A DNA stretch of 64,000 nt from DASUPK01 sp963782345 (GTDB taxonomy: Bacteria; Actinomycetota; Thermoleophilia; Solirubrobacterales; 70-9): assembly GCA_963782345.1 (NCBI GenBank), contig CAWAJF010000005.1, positions 310,001-374,000 on the forward strand. The letters run 5' to 3'. Each line of letters opens with the position of its first letter. The first letter of the stretch is position 1. The notes below the pieces were generated by a model. That model made no database searches. It was not told the origin of the DNA and saw only the letters and a list, made by a program, of their open reading frames with translations. Shown in pieces: positions 17,723 to 27,778 of this stretch. The position numbers and the translations under genes are program-made.

Positions 17723-19011
17723 TGTCCGACACGGTCGACGCCCTCTTCGCCTTCATCTTCGCCGGGGCCGCGGTCTGGACGCTCGTGCCCGCGACCGAGT
17801 CCCTCGCCCGCGGGATCGGCGATCGCGCGATCGACTATCCGAACGAGCGCAGCCTGCACGAGTACCCGACACCGAAGCTGGGTGGGCTCGCGGTCCTCGT
17901 GGCCGTGCTGATCGGGGGCTCGATCTTCCTGCCGTGGGACCAGGAGACCCGCTCCATCCTGGCCGGCGCGATCGTGATCACGATGGTCGGGGTGATCGAC
18001 GACCTCGTCGATCTCCCGGCCGGAATCAAGCTGCTCGGGCAGACGGCCGCCGCGATCATCCCGGTCGCCTCGGGGGTCACCGTCGCCACCTTCACGCTCC
18101 CGTTCCTCGGCCGGATCGACCCGTCCTCAGTACAGCTCTTCGACCCTCCCGGGATCGGCGCGGTCGACCTCGGCCAGGTGCTGACGGTGTTCGGCATCGT
18201 CGCCGTCGCCAACGTGATCAACCTGATCGACGGCGTCGACGGGCTCGCAGCGGGCGTCTGCCTGATCTCGGCCGGCGCGCTGGCGGCGATCGCGCTGTCG
18301 CTGGACCGCAACTCGGCCGGTGTCCTGGCCGCGGTGACGGCGGGCGCCTCGCTCGGCTTCCTGCGGCACGGGTTCCCTCCGGCGTCCAGCTTCATGGGGG
18401 ACACGGGGTCGAACCTGCTCGGGTACCTGATGGCGGTGATCACGGTCCAGGGTGCCCTGAAGACGAATGCCGTGGTCGCGTTGTTCTTCCCGCTCGCGGT
18501 CCTGGCGGTGCCAATCCTCGACACGAGCTTCGTCGTCGCCAAGCGCCTCAAGTACAAGCGGCCGATCTATCGCGCCGACACCGAGCACTTCCATCACCGC
18601 ATGGCCCGGATCGGCTTCAGCCAACGGAAGACGATCGCCTACCTGTACGGATGGACGCTCGTGCTCGCGGCCGTTGCCCTCGCCCTCCGCTTCGTGCCCT
18701 ACAGCGACAACCACGGTCACTTCGATGCCGTCTGGACCACCTTCATGGCGCTCTGCCTGGCGGCTGCGCTCGGCGCGAGCATCTACGTGATCTCCGTCCT
18801 GGAGATCCTGAAGCTCCGCCGGGTCCGGTGGCGGCAGCTCGTCGGCCTCAGCGGCCACGCCGCCCCGCCGGACGAGGCCGAGGTCGATGTCGCGGTCCAG
18901 CACGAGCTCGACACAGGCACATTCCGAGCCGTCGATCCGTCGACCGGGGAGATGGCCGCGATCGATCCGGACACCGGTGAGATCGAAGCCGTGCCGAAGC
19001 CCAGTCGCTAG
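17722..19011 (+). CDS. wecA: Polyprenyl-phosphate HexNAc-1-phosphate transferase (WecA/TagO/Rfe family)
   Basis: 429 residues, about 11 membrane segments. Conserved cytoplasmic motifs of the MraY/WecA family are seen: PKLGGLAVL, GVIDDLVDLPAG (Asp-rich Mg2+ site), NVINLIDGVDGLAAG near 165, and the His loop FHHRMARIGFS near 290. It loads a sugar-1-phosphate, most often GlcNAc, onto undecaprenyl phosphate for wall polymer synthesis. An unusual cytoplasmic tail (about 365-429) ends in short repeats such as AVDPSTGEMAAIDPDTGEI. A wecA-like gene just upstream of the atp operon is a known actinobacterial order. Confidence 0.9.
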   Translation: MSDTVDALFAFIFAGAAVWTLVPATESLARGIGDRAIDYPNERSLHEYPTPKLGGLAVLVAVLIGGSIFLPWDQETRSILAGAIVITMVGVIDDLVDLPAGIKLLGQTAAAIIPVASGVTVATFTLPFLGRIDPSSVQLFDPPGIGAVDLGQVLTVFGIVAVANVINLIDGVDGLAAGVCLISAGALAAIALSLDRNSAGVLAAVTAGASLGFLRHGFPPASSFMGDTGSNLLGYLMAVITVQGALKTNAVVALFFPLAVLAVPILDTSFVVAKRLKYKRPIYRADTEHFHHRMARIGFSQRKTIAYLYGWTLVLAAVALALRFVPYSDNHGHFDAVWTTFMALCLAAALGASIYVISVLEILKLRRVRWRQLVGLSGHAAPPDEAEVDVAVQHELDTGTFRAVDPSTGEMAAIDPDTGEIEAVPKPSR

Positions 19012-19177
19012 GATTCGCCGCCCCTCCGAGGCAGTTATGGGGGGAAATGCGGCCACCGGGGTTGGTTGACGCCGCGTTGATATTCGGTGGGGGGAAGCAC
19101 TTCATGCGCTCGTTCGACATCGACAGATCAGATGACGTGCCCAGGCTTGACCGCGGGGCTCGGTTTGGGGTGAGCTC

Positions 19178-19609
19178 TTGTCTACGCTCGCTCTAGACGG
19201 ACCCAGCGCCGTCGGGACATCCCGCATGGCCATCGCACTTCGCTACGTCGACCTCGTGCTGCTCGCAGCGGCTCTGCCGGTGTTCATCGCTGCCGATCTG
19301 CCGATGGCGGGCTATCTGGCTGTCGTGGGCGTCTGGATCCTGATGTACGCGATCGAGTTCGGTGCCGACCGCGCGATCGCGGGCGCCGTCGAGCGTCGCG
19401 ACCGCAGGGCCGCCATGGGATGGCTTGGCGCGACCTCGCTGGCAAGTGCCTGGGTCGTCGCACTCGCGGTCCTCGTCGTGGGGCTGGCGGCGGGCAAGCA
19501 CGCCGGGCTCGCCGCTGCGGTGCTGGCGCTGATCCTCTTCACCGTGCATCTGGGCACGCGCGTACTGCTGCGGGTGCTCTCGCAGGCCAGTCGGGCGGAG
19601 GGAAGCTGA
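19178..19609 (+). CDS. Small membrane protein at the head of the atp operon (AtpI-like position)
   Basis: 143 residues from a TTG preceded by GGGGTGAG. Four hydrophobic stretches are visible (about 22-45, 48-62, 85-108, 112-132) with an Arg-rich loop between the second and third. It occupies the place of the AtpI/Rv1303-type protein, thought to help c-ring assembly or membrane insertion, but I see no diagnostic AtpI motif. Its stop overlaps the atpB ATG (TGATG), so it is translated with the operon. Confidence 0.65.
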   Translation: MSTLALDGPSAVGTSRMAIALRYVDLVLLAAALPVFIAADLPMAGYLAVVGVWILMYAIEFGADRAIAGAVERRDRRAAMGWLGATSLASAWVVALAVLVVGLAAGKHAGLAAAVLALILFTVHLGTRVLLRVLSQASRAEGS

Positions 19610-20538
19610 TGACCGCGGCGCTCGCCAAGCTCTCCACCAAGCAGAAGGTCCTGTTCGCCGCCGGGATCTACTTCGGGATCACGATTCTGCTGCTGCTGAT
19701 CGCCGGCAGCCAGGGCAAGAACGAGGAGTTCAAGCCCCAGAACGAGTTCAAGCTCGATAACTGGATCTCGATCAAGCTCGGTCCGGCCGACCTCTCGATC
19801 AACAAGTTCGTTGTGTATCTGGTGCTCGCCAGCGCCCTGACGATCTGGGTGATGGTCTACATCGCACGGCGCATGCAGATGAAGCCCAACCGCGTGCAGA
19901 CCGCCGTCGAGGTCGCCTTCGACATGACGAAGAACAACATCACCGGCGGCAACCTCGACGGCTCCTACGCCGTCAAGTGGTTCCCGTTCATCGCCACCCT
20001 GTTCTTCTTCATCGCCTTCTCCAACCTCCTGGGCTACCTGCCTCTGCCGACGAACACCGAGAACGAGATCGCGATCTTCGGGCTCCAGATCCCGGCATTC
20101 GCCATCTACGCGGCGACCGCGAACATCTCGTTCCCGCTGGTCCTCACCCTGATCGTCTGGTTCAGCTACCACGTCGAGGGCATCCGGGCCAAGGGCCCGA
20201 TCGGCTACCTGAAGAGCTTCCTGCCCGCTGGGCTCGAGGACATGAACCCGATCGGCAAGGGGCTGATCTTCGTGATCGAGCTGCTCTCGCACCTGATGCG
20301 GCTCGTCTCGCTCTCCGTACGACTTTTCGCCAACATCCTCGCCGGCCACCTCCTCCTGCTCTTCATGGGCGGTGGCCTGGCGGTTCTGCTCGGCCTCGCG
20401 GCGCTCGGATCGCTCACGTTCCCGCTCGCATTCGTCTTCTTCGTCTTGGAGGTGGGGCTGATCGCAACGCTTCAGGCGTTCATCTTCGCCACCCTCTCAG
20501 CCATCTACATCGGCGGCGCAGTCGCCGAGACGCACTAG
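19609..20538 (+). CDS. atpB: ATP synthase Fo subunit a
   Basis: 309 residues, integral membrane. Subunit a forms the two proton half-channels facing the c-ring. The essential Arg sits in the segment HLMRLVSLSVRLFANILAGH, the family signature for helix 4 (aArg210 in E. coli numbering). Another conserved block FIAFSNLLGYLP is present, and the C-terminal helix LQAFIFATLSAIYIGGA follows. Coupled upstream by TGATG overlap; 15 bases and a good AGGAG precede atpE. Confidence 0.97.
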   Translation: MTAALAKLSTKQKVLFAAGIYFGITILLLLIAGSQGKNEEFKPQNEFKLDNWISIKLGPADLSINKFVVYLVLASALTIWVMVYIARRMQMKPNRVQTAVEVAFDMTKNNITGGNLDGSYAVKWFPFIATLFFFIAFSNLLGYLPLPTNTENEIAIFGLQIPAFAIYAATANISFPLVLTLIVWFSYHVEGIRAKGPIGYLKSFLPAGLEDMNPIGKGLIFVIELLSHLMRLVSLSVRLFANILAGHLLLLFMGGGLAVLLGLAALGSLTFPLAFVFFVLEVGLIATLQAFIFATLSAIYIGGAVAETH

Positions 20539-20553
20539 AAAGGAGCAGTGTCA

Positions 20554-20832
20554 ATGGACCTCTTGACCCCGATCGCGCAAGCGTCGAGCGGGATCACCGA
20601 CACCGGCATCACGGACGCCGGCAAGGCGATCGCGCTGGGCGTCGGTGCCGGGCTCGGCTCGATCGGAGCCGGCATCGGGATCGGCTTCATCTTCGGCAAG
20701 GAGATCGAGTCGGTCGCGCGCCAGCCCGAGATGAAGGACGACCTCCAGTCGATTCGCTGGCTGGGCTTCGCCCTCACCGAGGCCGTCGCCTTCTACACGT
20801 TCATCTTCGGCCTGATCGCGTTCTTCCTCTAG
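20554..20832 (+). CDS. atpE: ATP synthase Fo subunit c
   Basis: 92 residues, a two-helix hairpin. The first helix has the glycine-rich packing motif GVGAGLGSIGAGIGIG, the polar loop has the conserved ARQPE, and the second helix holds the proton-carrying Glu in FALTEAVAFYTF. A Glu at this position without accompanying polar Na+ ligands suggests proton coupling. The ATG at 20554 is chosen because AGGAG is 8 bases upstream; a GTG six bases earlier would be too close to it. Confidence 0.97.
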   Translation: MDLLTPIAQASSGITDTGITDAGKAIALGVGAGLGSIGAGIGIGFIFGKEIESVARQPEMKDDLQSIRWLGFALTEAVAFYTFIFGLIAFFL

Positions 20833-20842
20833 GTCGCTGGCC

Positions 20843-21400
20843 GTGGAACCGACGACGCACATAGTCGCCTCGAGCGGAAGCTTCCTGGTCAGCCCGGGCC
20901 TCGGGCTGATGATCTGGACGCTCATCGTCTTCCTGTTCACGATGTACGTGCTCAGCAAGGTCGCGTTCCCGCGGATCCAGGAGGCGCTCGACAAGCGCGC
21001 CAACGCGATCCGCGATTCCATCGACCAGGCGGAGAAGACGCGCGAGGAAGCGGACAAGATCCTCGAGGAGTACCGCACCCGCCTGAAGGAGGCTCGCGAG
21101 CAGGCCGACGAGATCGTCGCACGCGCCCGCAAGGCCGCGGACTCGACGAAGACCCAGGCCGCCGACGAGGGGCGCGAGAAGCGCGAGGAGCTGCTCGCCG
21201 CCGCCCGCCGCGACATCGAGGCGGAGACGCGCCGTTCCCTGGAGCGCATCCGCAAGGAGGTCGCCGACCTCACCGTGCTGACGACGGAGAAGGTCACCCG
21301 CAAGTCGCTCACGGGGGATGACCAGAAGCGCCTGATCGACGAGGCGCTCGCCGAGGTCGACTTCTCCTCCCTCAGCGGCAACGGAGAGGCGCCGGCGTAG
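20843..21400 (+). CDS. atpF: ATP synthase Fo subunit b
   Basis: 185 residues from a GTG. One N-terminal membrane helix (about 18-40, LGLMIWTLIVFLFTMYVL) is followed by a long, heavily charged helix that dimerises as the peripheral stalk (about 45-165). The C-terminus contacts delta and alpha. Length is slightly greater than E. coli b (156). It is not fused to delta as in mycobacteria; a separate atpH follows two bases later. Confidence 0.95.
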   Translation: MEPTTHIVASSGSFLVSPGLGLMIWTLIVFLFTMYVLSKVAFPRIQEALDKRANAIRDSIDQAEKTREEADKILEEYRTRLKEAREQADEIVARARKAADSTKTQAADEGREKREELLAAARRDIEAETRRSLERIRKEVADLTVLTTEKVTRKSLTGDDQKRLIDEALAEVDFSSLSGNGEAPA

Positions 21401-21402
21401 CG

Positions 21403-21936
21403 ATGGAGCACATCGCCCGCGTATATGCGGACGCCCTGTTCGGGGTGGCCAAGGAGAGGGGGAAGCTCGACGCGATCCGCGAGCAGCTCGGCCAGTTCGC
21501 CGACGCGCTGGCGGACAACCGAGAGATGCAGCTCTTCTTCTTCAGCCCGTACTTCTCGTCGACCGAGAAGGGCGATGGCCTGAAGAAGGCGATCGCCGGC
21601 GCCGAGCCCGAGATGGTCAACTTCCTGGAGCTGCTGATCGAGAAGCACCGGATGCCGGTGCTCTTCCGGGTCCGGCGCCAGTTCGACGCGCTCTGGGACA
21701 AGGAGAACAAGCGACTCGGCGTCACGGTGACCAGCGCGGTCGAGCTGGACCCCGAGGTCGCCAAGCGGATCGGCTCGGAGATCGAGGGGCAGACCGGCAA
21801 CGAGGTGGAGCTGGAGAGCCGGGTCGACCCGGACATCCTCGGCGGGCTGATCGTGCAGGTCGGAAACATGGTCTTGGACACGAGCATCAAGAACAGGCTC
21901 GAGAAACTGAGAAAGAGCGTCGCCCAAGCGGCGTAG
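21403..21936 (+). CDS. atpH: ATP synthase F1 subunit delta
   Basis: 177 residues, normal size. Begins EHIARVYADALFGVA, ends with the conserved DPDILGGLIVQVGNMVLDTSIKNRLEKLR that binds the peripheral stalk. Separate from subunit b, unlike the b-delta fusion of Mycobacterium. Two-base gap after atpF; AAAGGAAC precedes atpA. Confidence 0.95.
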   Translation: MEHIARVYADALFGVAKERGKLDAIREQLGQFADALADNREMQLFFFSPYFSSTEKGDGLKKAIAGAEPEMVNFLELLIEKHRMPVLFRVRRQFDALWDKENKRLGVTVTSAVELDPEVAKRIGSEIEGQTGNEVELESRVDPDILGGLIVQVGNMVLDTSIKNRLEKLRKSVAQAA

Positions 21937-21955
21937 GAAAGGAACAGAGCCGCAC

Positions 21956-23620
<1,665 letters not shown>

Positions 23621-23631
23621 CCGGACCCCCG

Positions 23632-24561
23632 ATGGCAACTCGCAAGGAAGTCAAGAGCAGGATCGCCTCCGTGAAGAACGTGCAGAAGATCACGCGCGCG
23701 ATGGAGATGGTCGCCGCCGCGCGGCTGCGGCGCGCTGAGCAGCGCATTGACGCGCTCCGTCCGTACGCCCGCGAGCTGCGCAAGATGACTCGCCAGGTCG
23801 CCGAGGCGGCCGGGCAGGAGGCGCGGAATCTCCCGGTCCTGCAGGAGCGCGAGGAGGAGCGGAACGTCGGCGTGCTCTTGATCACCGGGGACCGTGGCCT
23901 CGCCGGGTCCTTCAACTCCCAGATCATCCGCGCCGGCGTCCAGCTGGAGCGCGAGATCCGCGGCAAGGGCTCGCAGGCGCGCTTCTCGGTGGTCGGACGC
24001 CGTGGCGTCTCGACGATGCGCTTCCGGGGCGAGGAGCTGGTCGGCGAGTACACCGGCTTCACCGACAGGCCCGCCTTCGCGGACGCCCGCGAGATCGCCG
24101 ACAAGCTCGTCGCCTCCTACGTCGACGAGGAGTTCGACCGCGTGGAGCTGATCTACAACAAGTACGTCTCGCCACTGACGCAGTACGTATGGCGGCAGAC
24201 TCTGCTCCCGATCCAGCAGGCCGAGGTCCTGGGAGAGGGGGCCGACGACGAGTCGGATGAGCCCGAGGGCGAGGACGACTCGCTGGCCGAGGCACATCGC
24301 AAGTCCCTCTGGGTCTACGAGCCGGAGCCGGAGGAGCTGCTCGCCGAGCTCCTGCCCGAGTATGCCCAGCTTTCGGTCTACCGGGCCCTGCTCGAGTCGA
24401 CCGCTTCGGAGCACGGCTCGCGGATGACCGCGATGCGGAACGCCGCCGAGAACGCGAAGGACGTGATCAGCGACCTCACCCTGGAGATGAACCGCGTCCG
24501 CCAGGCCGAGATCACGCAGGAGATCCTCGAGGTCGTGGCCGGCGCCGAGGGCGTGTCATGA
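23632..24561 (+). CDS. atpG: ATP synthase F1 subunit gamma
   Basis: 309 residues. N-terminal coiled-coil MATRKEVKSRIASVKNVQKI TRAMEMV and a C-terminal helix (SEHGSRMTAMRNAAENA, then RVRQAEITQEILEVVAGAEG) that together form the rotor shaft. A short acidic insertion (GEGADDESDEPEGEDDS, about residues 202-220) lies in the loop before YEPEPEELLAELLPEY. The stop overlaps a 19-codon mini-ORF that leads to atpD. Confidence 0.96.
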   Translation: MATRKEVKSRIASVKNVQKITRAMEMVAAARLRRAEQRIDALRPYARELRKMTRQVAEAAGQEARNLPVLQEREEERNVGVLLITGDRGLAGSFNSQIIRAGVQLEREIRGKGSQARFSVVGRRGVSTMRFRGEELVGEYTGFTDRPAFADAREIADKLVASYVDEEFDRVELIYNKYVSPLTQYVWRQTLLPIQQAEVLGEGADDESDEPEGEDDSLAEAHRKSLWVYEPEPEELLAELLPEYAQLSVYRALLESTASEHGSRMTAMRNAAENAKDVISDLTLEMNRVRQAEITQEILEVVAGAEGVS

Positions 24562-24617
24562 AACGGGTTGCTCCTCGGCTCCGCCTGCGGAGCACCCTCG
24601 CACAACACTTGGAATAG
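24558..24617 (+). CDS. Putative 19-residue leader-type mini-ORF between atpG and atpD
   Basis: ATG overlaps the atpG stop (ATGA) and the frame MKRVAPRLRLRSTLAQHLE ends 12 bases before the atpD ATG, within reach of re-initiation on the AAGGAG there. It is highly basic and contains the GCTCCGC/GCGGAGC hairpin. It may simply carry ribosomes across the gap; it could also be chance. No homologue is recognised. Confidence 0.3.
   Translation: MKRVAPRLRLRSTLAQHLE
24578..24593. other. Short hairpin between atpG and atpD
   Basis: GCTCCGC and GCGGAGC form a 7-bp inverted repeat with a two-base centre (effectively six pairs and a four-base loop). It lies inside the atpG-atpD gap and may affect mRNA processing or relative subunit expression. 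Confidence 0.35.
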
Positions 24618-24629
24618 AGAAGGAGACGA

Positions 24630-26132
24630 ATGGCTGACAACGGAAACAACACGGGGACCGTCGAGCAGGTGACGGGCGTCGTCATCGACGTCGTCTTCCC
24701 CGACCACATACCCGAGATCTTCACGGCGCTCAAGATCGAGGTGCCGCCGGAGGAGAGCCGCACCGAGCTCAACCTGATCTGCGAGGTGCAGCAGCACCTC
24801 GGCGACGACCGCGTCCGCGCGATCGCCATGGACGCCACCGATGGCCTGCGCCGCGGCGACAAGGTGATCGACACCGGCGGCCCGATCACGGTCCCGGTCG
24901 GCAAGGAGACGCTCGGCCGCATCTTCAACCTGCTGGGCGAGCCGATCGACGAGGGTGGTCCCGTCGACGTCCATGAGCGCTGGCCGATCCACCGCCGCGC
25001 GCCCGAGGTCGAGGACCTGGCGCCGTCCCAGGAGATCCTGGAGACGGGCATCAAGGTCGTTGACCTGCTCGCTCCCTACGCCAAGGGCGGCAAGGTCGGC
25101 CTGTTCGGCGGCGCGGGCGTCGGCAAGACCGTTCTGATCCAGGAGCTGATCCGCTCCATCGCCGAGGAGCACGAGGGGCTCTCGGCCTTCTGCGGCGTCG
25201 GCGAGCGCTCCCGCGAGGGCAACGACCTCTGGCTCGAGATGAAGGAGTCCGGCGTCATCGACAAGACGATGCTGGTCTTCGGCCAGATGAACGAGCCGCC
25301 CGGAGCCCGTCTCCGAGTCGCCCTGTCGGGCCTGACCATGGCGGAGTACTTCCGCCAGCAGGGCGGCCAGGACGTGCTGCTCTTCATCGACAACATCTTC
25401 CGGTTCGTCCAGGCCGGCTCCGAGGTCTCGGCGCTGCTCGGGCGGATGCCCTCCGCGGTCGGCTACCAGCCGACCCTGGAGACGGAGATGGGCGACCTCC
25501 AAGAGCGAATTACGTCGACGAGGGAAGGGAGCGTCACCTCGGTCCAGGCCATCTACGTGCCGGCCGACGACCTCACCGACCCGGCTCCGGCGTCGGTGTT
25601 CGCGCACCTCAACGCCACCACGGTGCTCACCCGCTCCCTGGTGGAGCAGGGGATCTACCCGGCGGTGGACCCGCTCGACTCCACCTCGACGATCCTGAAG
25701 CCGGAGATCCTCGGCGAGGAGCACTACGACACCGCGACCCGGGTCCAGGAGACGCTGCAGCGCTACAAGGAGCTGCAGGACATCATCGCGATCCTCGGGA
25801 TCGACGAGCTCTCCGACGAGGACAAGCAGACCGTGTCGAGGGCGCGGAAGATCCAGCGTTTCCTCTCACAGCCGTTCTTCGTCGCCTCCCAGTTCACGGG
25901 CCGCGACGGCGAGTACGTGCCGGTCGAGGAGACCGTCCGCAGCTTCAAGGAGATCGTGGACGGCGAGCACGACGACATCCCCGAGCGCGCCTTCTACATG
26001 CAGGGAACGATCGACCAGGTGCTCGAGGCCTCGAAGAAGATGCGCGCCGAGGAGCCCGAGGAGTCAGCGGCGGCCGAAGCGTCCGAGCAGGAGGCGAAGG
26101 CCGAGGAGCCGCCCGAGGAGGAAGCGGCTTGA
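24630..26132 (+). CDS. atpD: ATP synthase F1 subunit beta
   Basis: 500 residues. Walker A GGAGVGKTVLIQEL near residue 161, catalytic Glu in GVGERSREGNDL, Walker B DVLLFIDNIFRF, and the ALLGRMPSAVGYQPTL signature. The last 25-30 residues are an acidic Ala/Glu tail (EEPEESAAAEASEQEAKAEE) that is longer than usual. AAGGAG precedes the ATG. Its stop overlaps a TTG-started mini-ORF bridging to atpC. Confidence 0.97.
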   Translation: MADNGNNTGTVEQVTGVVIDVVFPDHIPEIFTALKIEVPPEESRTELNLICEVQQHLGDDRVRAIAMDATDGLRRGDKVIDTGGPITVPVGKETLGRIFNLLGEPIDEGGPVDVHERWPIHRRAPEVEDLAPSQEILETGIKVVDLLAPYAKGGKVGLFGGAGVGKTVLIQELIRSIAEEHEGLSAFCGVGERSREGNDLWLEMKESGVIDKTMLVFGQMNEPPGARLRVALSGLTMAEYFRQQGGQDVLLFIDNIFRFVQAGSEVSALLGRMPSAVGYQPTLETEMGDLQERITSTREGSVTSVQAIYVPADDLTDPAPASVFAHLNATTVLTRSLVEQGIYPAVDPLDSTSTILKPEILGEEHYDTATRVQETLQRYKELQDIIAILGIDELSDEDKQTVSRARKIQRFLSQPFFVASQFTGRDGEYVPVEETVRSFKEIVDGEHDDIPERAFYMQGTIDQVLEASKKMRAEEPEESAAAEASEQEAKAEEPPEEEAA

Positions 26133-26206
26133 TTCGCGTAGCCCCCGTTGATGCGAGGGCGCGCGACAGCGCGACCCGTGAGATGCGGGAGGAGGCGAAG
26201 CGCTGA
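26129..26206 (+). CDS. Putative 25-residue mini-ORF between atpD and atpC
   Basis: A TTG overlaps the atpD stop (TTGA), has AGGAGG seven bases upstream, and its TGA overlaps the atpC ATG (TGATG). The peptide begins MIRVAP, sharing RVAP with the mini-ORF before atpD. The exact joining of both ends is striking but may be chance in GC-rich sequence. Confidence 0.3.
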   Translation: MIRVAPVDARARDSATREMREEAKR

Positions 26207-26622
26207 TGGCGGAGCACAACGTCAACGTTCGGGTCCTCACCCCGGAGGGGGAGGTCTTCGACGGCGAGGTGCACCAGCTATCCACCCGCACCGCGGTCGG
26301 CGAGATCGGCATCCTCGCCAACCACGTGCCCGTGCTGGCTCGGCTCCGCCCGACGGAGCTCCGGCTCCATATGCCGGGAGGCGAGGTCCAGCGCTGGGCG
26401 CAGGCCGAGGGATGGCTACAGGTCTTCGCCAACCGCGCCACCGTCCTGGTCGGCGAGGCGGTCCCGCCGGAGAACCTGGATCAGGGCGAGCTGCGCAGTC
26501 GCGTCGAGGATGCTGACGCCCGTCTGCGCGAGTCCGAGGAGGGCTCGGGAGCCCATACCCAGGCTCAGCGGGACAAGGAGCGCGCCGAGGCGTTCCTCGA
26601 AGTCGCCGGTTCGCAGGGCTGA
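26206..26622 (+). CDS. atpC: ATP synthase F1 subunit epsilon
   Basis: 138 residues. The N-terminal beta-sandwich is typical (VRVLTPEGEVFDGEVHQLSTRTAVGEIGILANHVPVLARL) with a C-terminal helical hairpin (about 88-135) that in other bacteria can inhibit ATP hydrolysis. Last gene of the atp operon; 11 bases after its stop a REP-like inverted repeat begins, which may act as transcription boundary. Confidence 0.95.
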   Translation: MAEHNVNVRVLTPEGEVFDGEVHQLSTRTAVGEIGILANHVPVLARLRPTELRLHMPGGEVQRWAQAEGWLQVFANRATVLVGEAVPPENLDQGELRSRVEDADARLRESEEGSGAHTQAQRDKERAEAFLEVAGSQG

Positions 26623-26632
26623 TCCGGCTCCA

Positions 26633-26680
26633 GGGGTCAGGTCTTGCGTGCAACACCTGTCGTATGCAAGACCTGACCCC
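26633..26680. repeat. REP-like inverted repeat after the atp operon
   Basis: GGGGTCAGGTCTTGC (26633-26647) and GCAAGACCTGACCCC (26666-26680) are perfect 15-base complements around an 18-base loop. The GGGGTCAGGTCTTGC arm resembles REP sequences that I recall beside RAYT (TnpA-REP) transposases in many bacteria. No transposase is in the window, so this is a dispersed non-autonomous copy or a strong terminator. Confidence 0.7.
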
Positions 26681-26683
26681 ACC

Positions 26684-26689
26684 TAGGAT
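26684..26689 (+). promoter_or_regulatory. -10 box (TAGGAT) for the M20 peptidase gene
   Basis: TAGGAT lies six bases before the GTG at 26696 and just after the REP-like hairpin. It implies a leaderless transcript; there is no ribosome binding site. Confidence 0.5.
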
Positions 26690-26695
26690 GGCCCC

Positions 26696-27778
26696 GTGGA
26701 CGAACTCGCCCTCGCCCAGAGGCTGATCGCCTTCGATACCTCGAATGCCGAGGGTCTTCGCCGTGCCGCCGAATTCGTCGGCGGCTGGCTCGAATCGAAC
26801 GACATCAAGGCCGCGCAGGCCGAGTCGCGCGGGCTTCCGGTCACGACCGCCGAGGTGGGGCCGGCGGACGCGCCGACGCTGGTGCTCCACGGGCACATGG
26901 ACGTCGTCCCCGGAGGGCGGGACCAGTTCGAGCCGCGGGTCGACGGGGACCGCCTGCTCGGCCGCGGCGCCTACGACATGAAGGGCGCGCTGGCCGTGAT
27001 GCTGCTCGTGCTGCACAACCTCCGCGACCAGGACGGCGTTCGGCTGCGGCTCGGCATCGTCTCCGACGAGGAGTCCGAAGAGGAGGCCAACCGCGGGTCC
27101 GACGCCCTGGTGGCGAGTGGCTTCGTGGGCGACTTCGCGATCACCGGCGAGCCCACCAACCTCCAGGTCGGCGTGCAGGCGAAGGGGGTGCTGGCGATTC
27201 GCCTGGAGGTTCAGGGGCGCTCGGCGCACGGCGCGACGCCCTGGCTCGGCGACAACGCCGTCGTGAAGGCGGTTGAGGTGTTCAGGGGCATCGAATCGCT
27301 ACCGTTTGCACGCCACAGCAGTGCCCTGTTCGACCGCCCCTCCATCAACCTCGGTCGGATCATGGGCGGCGACGCCCTGAACAAAGTGCCCGATACCTGC
27401 GTCATAGACGTCGATATCCGCTTCCTGCCCGACCAGGATCCAGACGAGATCCTCGGGCAGGTGAGTGGCCTGCCCGATACCCGCGTGCTGGCGACGTTCC
27501 GCCGGCCGCCGGCTGTCGTCGAGCCGGACTCGCCGTTCGTCCGCGGGCTCTGCGAGGCGGCCTCTCCGCATCACCCCGAGCGCGTGATGAGCGTCGGCCG
27601 CGACGGCGCCTCCGACGCGGTCTCGTTCCTGGCGGCGGGCGTGCCCGCCGTGGAGTTCGGGCCGATCGGCGACGGCCACCATGGTCCGGGTGAGTGGGTC
27701 TCGATCAGCTCGCTGCGCAGCTATCGCCAGGCGCTCGAGGGCTTTGTGAAGAGCTTCCCCGGGATGGCCGCCGCATGA
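26696..27778 (+). CDS. M20-family metallopeptidase (ArgE/DapE-like)
   Basis: 360 residues from a GTG. Zinc peptidase layout: HGHMDVVPGG near 77 (first His and following Asp), GAYDMKGALAVML near 106 (bridging Asp), DEESEEE near 135 (catalytic Glu pair), GEPT near 157 and a late His (GDGHHGPGEW) near 330. A dimerisation domain (about 170-280) lies between. It could be acetylornithine deacetylase, succinyl-DAP desuccinylase or a related amidohydrolase; the substrate cannot be told from sequence. It overlaps the LCP gene by ATGA. Confidence 0.88.
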   Translation: MDELALAQRLIAFDTSNAEGLRRAAEFVGGWLESNDIKAAQAESRGLPVTTAEVGPADAPTLVLHGHMDVVPGGRDQFEPRVDGDRLLGRGAYDMKGALAVMLLVLHNLRDQDGVRLRLGIVSDEESEEEANRGSDALVASGFVGDFAITGEPTNLQVGVQAKGVLAIRLEVQGRSAHGATPWLGDNAVVKAVEVFRGIESLPFARHSSALFDRPSINLGRIMGGDALNKVPDTCVIDVDIRFLPDQDPDEILGQVSGLPDTRVLATFRRPPAVVEPDSPFVRGLCEAASPHHPERVMSVGRDGASDAVSFLAAGVPAVEFGPIGDGHHGPGEWVSISSLRSYRQALEGFVKSFPGMAAA

